The notes under the pieces: model-generated
Told to the model about the DNA's origin: nothing
The model's database searches: none
Seen by the model: the letters and a program-made list of their open reading frames with translations, nothing else
Shown here: piece by piece, positions 57,395 to 64,000 of the stretch
Layout: every line of letters starts with the position of its first letter
Position numbering within the stretch: position 1 is the stretch's first letter
Source of the DNA: Stereum hirsutum FP-91666 SS1
Taxonomy: Eukaryota; Basidiomycota; Agaricomycetes; Russulales; Stereaceae
Direction of reading: 5' to 3'
Length of the DNA stretch: 64,000 nt
Assembly: GCF_000264905.1 (NCBI RefSeq)
Contig: NW_006763132.1
Location: forward strand, 3,206,696 to 3,270,695
Position numbers and translations under genes: made by a program

Positions 57395-58478
57395 TGTTTA
57401 ATCTTTCCCTCTCAATCTTTATGACTGGTTCTTTATAGCGAAGAATTAAATACACGTATATTTCGTTCGCTGCCCCATTGTTTTCAAATGAATCAAAAGG
57501 CTACGGTCTTCCTTGTTTCTGGTGCGAAACTCATGCAGCAACATATGCCAATGAATCGCCGTTGAACGGTTTCCACGGTAGAAGGAGCACCATGCAGTTC
57601 GTCGAACAAGGTTATATGATGATTTACAAACAAGAACCGGAACCTACTGCCTACAAGTACACAACTACAACTCCGACCTCTGTCAAATTGTACGGGTCGA
57701 GAATAAGTAAACGGTGAATCATCGATCGACGATAGCAAGGACGGCTAGAAAAGAGAAAAGGAAAACGCAGGGTGGAGGGGTGCTGGTGATTGTGACGACT
57801 CGAAGCCCAATTCAGATATGGAGATGGAAAGTGAGGATGAGAGGGAAAGTAGGAGTACAATACAGGGAGTGGTATGCGGAAGACGGTACGGATGTCATGA
57901 TTCGGAAGATAGATAACGAGGCTGACAAGAGGGCGGACAAAGAGTAATATGCAGTGGGATAACAAGAAGCGGGTGTTAGAATCCGAGAAAAGTAGCAAAA
58001 TTGATTGTCCATAAGCCTGTTCTTCACCCCCCATATCAACATACCGAGTATTCGATGGTGTGCGACAGCGCTCGGAAGGGAGATTAGAAGTAAGGGCTGA
58101 AGGGAACGAGAGCAGAGTGATAGAATGAGGCAAGGTCACGGATGCCTCGAAAGAAGGCAAACGTAGAAATATGGGTGATATGGGCATGGGAGTGTGAGCA
58201 TAGAGACAACAAGAGCGAATTCGCATGGTGGAGATGAGCGAACATGATAAACGTAAAATGCGTGAACGTTCGTAAACAAAGCCTAGCCTGGGCGAGGAGA
58301 ACAGCGAACAGGATATAGGAAACGGAAACGGTCGAACAACCGCATGGATCCGTAACGGCCGCTATCATCGTCTGGTTTCGTCGCGAAATGTGACAGGCTC
58401 CATAAATAACCCGGTCGTCCTTTCATGGAGGGGACTACACCAGCAACTGCTGATCCCCGTCCTGGATCGACGACTGCC
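57395..58478. other. Intergenic and 3' UTR, nothing recognised
   Basis: A 191-codon minus-strand frame crosses part of it but has no sign of being a gene. The right end must include the 3' UTR of the WD40 gene. Confidence 0.4.
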
Positions 58479-61417
58479 TCAAGCCCAGGCTCCCTCATCC
58501 CACCACGTCTTCTCAGCTCCTTTCACGCTCCATTCCACCAAGCCGCCTGTACTTGCAACATAAACCCACCTACCACTCGGGTCAAAGCACGTCCCAGCGA
58601 GATCCAAATGCTCTTGGACCGCAACCCTCGTCTTGATCCTCTGGCTTTGGCTCTGACCCTGCGTTCTCGCGGCCGCAGGGCTCCGCACCACTCCTCTCGA
58701 CGTCGTAACAGACCACGGAGTAGGTGCAGAACTCGAGAATGGCGCGGGTGAGGAAGCCCGCGAAGTGAAACAATCTGACTCCAGCTCGTCCACCTCCATC
58801 TCCACATCCTCGGTCTCATGATATGGCCCCGAACTCGTCCTACTCGGATCCCGCTCGACAATGATCTCTCGCTCATCGAAATCCGCCGCATCTGCGATCT
58901 CGATCTCAGCTTCGTCGTCGTCTTCTGGGTCAACCATGGCCTCTTCACGGTCTTGCTGGCGGCCAGGACTTTCTCGCACCGGAGCGACTGACGCCCGCAG
59001 ACCATGGCGTACGAGAACTCTCCTGACCTCTCGCTCTGCCCCTCTGTCTCCCAGTGCCGGAATGACCACGACACCGTTATTTTCCCCGTCAGTGGGCGGG
59101 TTTCGTCGTCGAGAACGTCGGAAGTACTGTGCTCGGGCTGGTGAGATAGTCGAAGCGTTAGAGGCGGAGAGACGTTCGGAAGAGCTGTTGTAGAAGACGC
59201 GCGGTTGCGTTTGCGGTACGGGGGGTAGGCGAGTCGAGCTTGTCCATGGGCCACTAGAGGTACGTTCCTGTTGTTCTGTGGAGTAGCGATTTGCTGACGC
59301 TCGTGTACTGGCACACGATTCGTCGGATCGTTCGTTGATAATTGTAGGAACCTTGACGATCTCCTCCGTCTCGAACGTGGTGGCGTCCACGACATGGAGT
59401 AGGGACGTATGCTATTCAGACAAAGTTGATTATTCTGGGCCCTCGTCAGTGACAGTATGAAGATGACTGACCTCGGTGAATGTCATCAGCTGCTTTCCGC
59501 CGAATCCAGGGCTGAATTTCACATTCCTCACGCCCCACCCGGGTGCCTTCGTTGAACTGTTCGACCAATCCCACGAATCTTCGTACAACCAACCACTCGC
59601 AGCTCCGGTGGCCGTCCTTCCGCTACCTGACGATCTAGTCCTGTCCGTCTCGAATATCTTCATCGGTTTCGTACTCCTCACATCCCACACCGCGACCATA
59701 CCCTCCTGACTTGCGACCGCGAACTTCGTCCCGCATGCCGAGAAGCCAGTGGAGAACGAAGCGGGGCCACAATTCGAATTCGGGTTCGAGTAATGGTACG
59801 AGGAGTCGAATGGAGGAAGTGTGAGTTTCGCGTATGGTGTAAACGTGATACGTGAGCCACCCGTCAGGCCGTGCAGGTATACATGTGGCGAGTCGCCCAC
59901 AGAAAGCAATGTGCGTCCATCGGGTGAGATCGAAGCTACGATATCGTATCAGCAAAACCTTTGAGCCATGCAAGCAAGGAGGGAAACACGCACAGTGGTT
60001 CACGGCGACGTCCAATTTCAAAGTGCCGACCTCGCTAATCCGTGTCGGAGGCCCGTCCACGCCCTTAGACCCTCGCACATTGATGTCGTAGAACTTGATT
60101 GAACAGTCGTTGTTGCTCACTGCTACGCGTGGTTCGGCACTGCTCTCGTGTGATCGTGTCAAGCTCATCTGCGTGAGTAGCACGGAGTTATTGATGGAGC
60201 CGCCAAGCGAGTTGTCGTATTGCCATAGTCGGCGTGTCCGTGGGAGTGGTGGGAACCGTGACGAGTCGTGTGCGGTGCAACTGTCGTCGGACGAGGACGA
60301 GGAGTTGCGCGAGAAGGAGGGCCGTTTGGAATGGATGGAGAGGTGGAATTCTGAGTGTTGTCCCCCTGCGGCGATCAAACGCTCGTTGGAGTCGGGGAGG
60401 GACAGCGAGGCTAAGGTGTTGGGCGTGAAGGTAAGTTCCACAAGTGTTGTGGATGTCTAATAGGCTCGGATTAGTGAATATGAAGAATGCATGATGTCTG
60501 TCGGTTAGAGCGGCTATAGGGATATCACGCCACAAACTATTAGGCTCTTTTCGCATCGCACACTGAGCAACGCAGGCTTGCCTCGTGAAGGATGACGAAA
60601 AGAAGGTCTTGGACGTTTGATTTCGCTCGACGTGAGAGAGAACCGACGATGACGAATCGATGAAGAGGTCATCGCTTAGTCGAGAGGAATCCACCGTGCA
60701 CTAAGGACAGAGATGCCACTGAACAGTGCATGTGCAGCAAGGTCTACCAAGTCGCACATTATAGAATCTTCTCAAGAGTATGCATATTTCCTCCTGTGGA
60801 ACACAACGACGTGGAGAAGAGTGGAGTAACAGCAGGAAACGACGACTGGAATTGCTGCCTAGCAATTAGTGTAGCGCCACTCGTCTCGCAATAAGAGACC
60901 GCAAGCCACTGCAAGATAGACTGAGAAAACATAGCTTTGCCATGACTCCGGATTCATGTACCATGGCCGACAATGTGCGGCAGGTCGGGAACATACACAG
61001 TTTCCTAATAATAGCATGGGGCCGTCCATGGCCTCGTGACAACACGATACCATCGTCGTAGGAACTGGATGCGTCGTAGAGAAGATACAAGAACCCAGCA
61101 GGAGATGAAGTTTGGTTCGAAGATATGGGCGTAGGGTGCACAGAATATGTGTAAGGAAATGCAAGAATCAGCACTCACCGAAGCAGGATTCGTTACGTCT
61201 CGTTCCATGATAGATTCCCCCTGAATGAAGTCAACGACACCCCTCTCCTCTGGGCATATGACTAGGTCTCGCAATTGTCTGTGGGAACGACACATAAATT
61301 CGAGACACAAGTCGACAGATACCTGCTTGAGACGAAGACTTACACATGGCCTATGGAGACTGGCTGGTGGACAATATTCGTGGGTTCCGAAGACAGAAGT
61401 GATGGTGAGCGGGCCAT
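58479..61417 (-). CDS. DUF2415/WD40-repeat protein, 677 aa
   Basis: Five exons, complement of 58479-59411, 59472-59935, 59994-60456, 61179-61278 and 61344-61417. The order QLRDLVICPEERGVV, FTPNTLASL, LIAAGGQHSE, GSINNSVLLT, VSNNDCSIKFYD, LDVAVNH, SISPDGRTLLSVGDS, FAVASQEGMVAVWDVRSTKP and VRNVKFSPG shows a degenerate WD40 propeller of the fungal DUF2415 type. It is followed by a long acidic, Ser-rich insert and a last blade near the C-terminus (FDPSGRWVYVASTGGLVEWSV). Such propellers scaffold protein complexes; the complex is unknown. The intron between exons 2 and 3 is 722 nt, far longer than all others in the window. The two flanking exons were recognised by their close fit to each other. 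Confidence 0.88.
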
Positions 61418-63252
61418 GACTATTGAAAGGTGTTCACAGCGTTCAACGCCGAGTATCGTCAGTGATTTCGTTCAAGAAATCAAGGTGTTCGTGGAAGTAG
61501 AGAGGGCGTGTGGGACATAAGCGGGCTATTGGGCCGGTGCTAGATGGAGTACAGGGTACGGGTTCCGCGAAGTAATGCCGGAAACACCTTCAGGGGGTGG
61601 GTAAAGACAATTGCAGAATCGTGTCCTTATATCTAGAACAAAAGAACTAACTGTCAGCATTTCTATTTTGTATAATGTCTCGTTCAGAACGAACATACCG
61701 TGCAGGGGTGAGGACGTGAGCGGGATGCGGTACGGAAACAAAGGCCCGCTCTTCCAACGCGCTAATGACATCAGGCCCGACGGCAGATGCCGGACCGTCT
61801 TGAGCTTCGCGTTTTCAGCTTTTTTTTTTTCGTCTCTCCCACCTCCATCTCCTCGTTTTCCCACCTCGCGAGTATCCCCATGTCGGTCGTGAACTTCAAC
61901 CTTTCTCAAACTATTGACCTTTTGATAACCTGTTCTGGTTGTCATAGTTTTCTCTGTGTGCTGTTCTTTGATGGGTTTCTGTGGTGCGCCGAAAAGGTCC
62001 AAGGGTTTTCTGGAAGTCGTGTCCTCCCATAGTCACTAAGGTAAATCTCAGTTACACATACGACCATTTCTCTCCCATGTTTCATCAAGATCGAAGTCAT
62101 CTTTTCTCTGGCTGGTGAGCACACTTTCTTTTCCTCTCTTTTTTCTCCCCGTCACTTCAACCCTTCCAACTCTTGGACATCAAATGATAGAGATATACTA
62201 TAAATCAGTTATCCCTGACTTAATCACCTGTGTCGAGAACATGATTTTCTGATCTTGTCCAACTGTTCTTCCATCCATACTATCTCATCAAAGACGAATA
62301 GATGGACTAACATAAACCCTTTCTCCTTCTCTTAGCATCACTCGAACGAGCAACAGGATTCGGAGGATGGTCTGGTAAGAGGTAAGGTGGCTCGCCTTCA
62401 TGAAATTTTCATGGCGGAAGAACGAAGGAGAACGTGGATTTCTCTGAAGTATTGGGAGACTCGAACGGATCGTTGGCCCGAGTCCTACGTTACTTACATG
62501 TCTACGCTACGATCAACTCTGAGAATATATCACCACATTCATGCTTCGACCAACAAGACAGTACTTGAGTGCACTACCCCCGCAGCTGTAAAACGGCGGG
62601 TCTGCGTATGCAATCCACTGAAAAGCCAGACCAAATGCGTACAAATAAAATATAATTTTGAATCGAAGACACGGTAAGTACGGAAGAGCCAAACGACCTG
62701 GGGAGAACGGAGAGACCAGAGAGGAGAAAGTCGTAACACAGGTCGTAAAGATCGGAATATATATTTACTTCTATACACTATGTACTGTAGCGTGCCAATT
62801 GCAGAGTCAGTGTCAAGGACGGTTCGTTATTGAGAAGAGGATGAGGATGATGACTACTGTGTACAATACGTACGTCTGGGTGTGGGTGGAATGATATGAT
62901 ATGGGAGAATGAGTTCCAGATGATGAAATGTATGCAGGGGCATGAGGGGTTCGTACCAAGCTCGTACGATAACTAAATTGACAGAGAAAATACGAGCCGA
63001 GGAAAGACGTTAAAAGTGCACGGATGGGTGGAGGGATGGAGGAAGAATGATGAGTGAGACTATGCGACAGCAGTATCGATGCGAAATGGTCAGGTTAACT
63101 GCAAATGAGGCAACGAGAACAGTGCAAATAAAGTGCTCAATAAGCAGTCATGGCGGGGTCGTAATCATAGTCCACGCTACAGCCAACAATTGGTCTCACA
63201 TCTTCAAGCGTCCCACCTGCAATGCTCATACTGAGGCCAAAAACAAACACAC
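61418..63252. other. Intergenic, nothing recognised
   Basis: Several medium frames on both strands but none with domain-like composition. A T run near 61818-61830 and mixed-composition DNA fill the rest. Confidence 0.4.
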
Positions 63253-64000
63253 CTAAAACCTCTTCGGCGCCTTCCTCGCCCCACCAACCCCTGCCCCCAC
63301 CAGACTCGCACTCTCACGCCTCCCTCTCGCACCTGCAGTGGCAGTCGTACTGGAAGGAGCTCCCACGGTCGAAGTCCCCGTCCCAATCCGGGAGGACGAA
63401 GTCGCCGGCCTGGGGATCCCGCCGAACCCCATACCCGCCCCAGCACCAGCACCCGAACCAAACCTCCCCGCGACTGGCTGCCTCAAACCACTACTAATAA
63501 TGCTTGTCGGCGCCGGCGCAAAAACAGCCGAACTGGCGCTCGTAGTCCTCGTCAACCCCGTAGTTCTCTTATACCCAGTGCCGCTCGTAGCAGCGGAAGC
63601 TGCAGCAGCGGTAGCTTGAGAAGAAGATGACGCCGACGAAGTAGAGATGGCTGCCCTCCTTGGGCCCTTCGAAGGGTTCCTCGAGCTCGATACGGTCGTG
63701 GAGGTCACACTGGGGGCGGTTCCAGAGTTCCCAGCGATGGCGGAGCCGGAAGGGACACGCTGTGGACCCCCTGCAACGGAGACATGGCTCGAAGACGTAC
63801 GCTTTGAAGTGACAGCCGGAACGGGTGGAACAGTCGGCGCAGGGGTCGACTTTGACGATGAGGGAGGCTGGACGAAAGACATGCGTCTGGCTAGTCCAAG
63901 ACGACGGGGAGCTTGAGGGGGTTCCATGGTGGTTCGGTGAACCGGCGGATGAGCTAGAGCGGGAGTTTGAGCAGCGGACGTGACCGGGGAAACACGCCCT
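63253..64000 (-). CDS. C-terminal part of a Ser/Ala/Thr-rich protein (5' end outside the window)
   Basis: The minus-strand frame ends with a stop at 63253 and remains open to the right edge, so the start is beyond 64000. An internal Met lies at 63927. The product is low complexity: Ser/Thr/Pro blocks alternate with basic residues (RRLGLARR, GYKRTTGLTRTTS, GARGRRESASL) and the C-terminus is GGARKAPKRF. This is the composition of a disordered, basic tail such as those of microtubule- or DNA-associated proteins, but no domain is visible and I assign no function. Confidence 0.6.
   Translation of the reverse strand, partial: GRVSPVTSAAQTPALAHPPVHRTTMEPPQAPRRLGLARRMSFVQPPSSSKSTPAPTVPPVPAVTSKRTSSSHVSVAGGPQRVPSGSAIAGNSGTAPSVTSTTVSSSRNPSKGPRRAAISTSSASSSSQATAAAASAATSGTGYKRTTGLTRTTSASSAVFAPAPTSIISSGLRQPVAGRFGSGAGAGAGMGFGGIPRPATSSSRIGTGTSTVGAPSSTTATAGARGRRESASLVGAGVGGARKAPKRF

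Noticed and set aside
57651..58226. 191-codon minus-strand frame
   Set aside because: Low-complexity Pro/Ser/Leu/Tyr composition, no domain and no splice context; it lies in the likely 3' UTR of the WD40 gene.

Overview
The window is nuclear DNA of a filamentous basidiomycete, most likely an agaricomycete mushroom. Genes are dense and on both strands. They are broken by many short introns of about 45-75 nt with GTRNGT donors and CTNAC-like branch points. The protein families (large P450, DUF6534 membrane proteins, XPG/GEN1-like nuclease, LOG, mushroom-type tyrosine recombinase) fit that group. All exon models were built by hand from splice signals and reading-frame continuity; they are unverified by RNA or database search.

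Left part (1-14.1 kb): the 3' end of a SWIM zinc-finger gene, a Ser/Thr-rich open frame at 2.08-2.82 kb, a Whi5-like protein (5.1-7.8 kb) and an unnamed 860-aa protein (11.3-14.1 kb). Middle-left (15.1-24.9 kb): a compact metabolic neighbourhood of LOG cytokinin-activating enzyme, alpha/beta hydrolase, a tiny gene with tandemly duplicated exons, cytochrome P450 and an acyl-CoA oxidase-like flavoenzyme. Then 4 kb with no clear gene.

Middle (29.0-44.5 kb) is the accessory region. It holds a GEN1/XPG-like nuclease gene with a 428-bp MITE inserted in its 3' part, a second MITE family (a partner copy lies at 53.9 kb), a 160-bp-period array of 13 exon-intron-like cassettes, and a two-gene element: a tyrosine recombinase and a SAP-domain protein transcribed head to head. 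After these come dispersed GC-rich repeats and a 5'-truncated heparinase-like remnant. A 30-bp motif occurs in three same-orientation copies on the two sides of this block.

Right part (44.6-64 kb): an SDR, a DUF6534 membrane protein, a recombinase relic, a MetE-like methyltransferase, another multi-pass membrane protein, a tRNA-Glu(CUC), a DUF2415/WD40 protein and the C-terminal end of a Ser/Ala-rich protein leaving the window. The strongest candidates for something undescribed are the cassette array (exon-like length fixed at 55 nt, splice sites kept although all frames contain stops in some copies) and the divergent recombinase/SAP element beside it.
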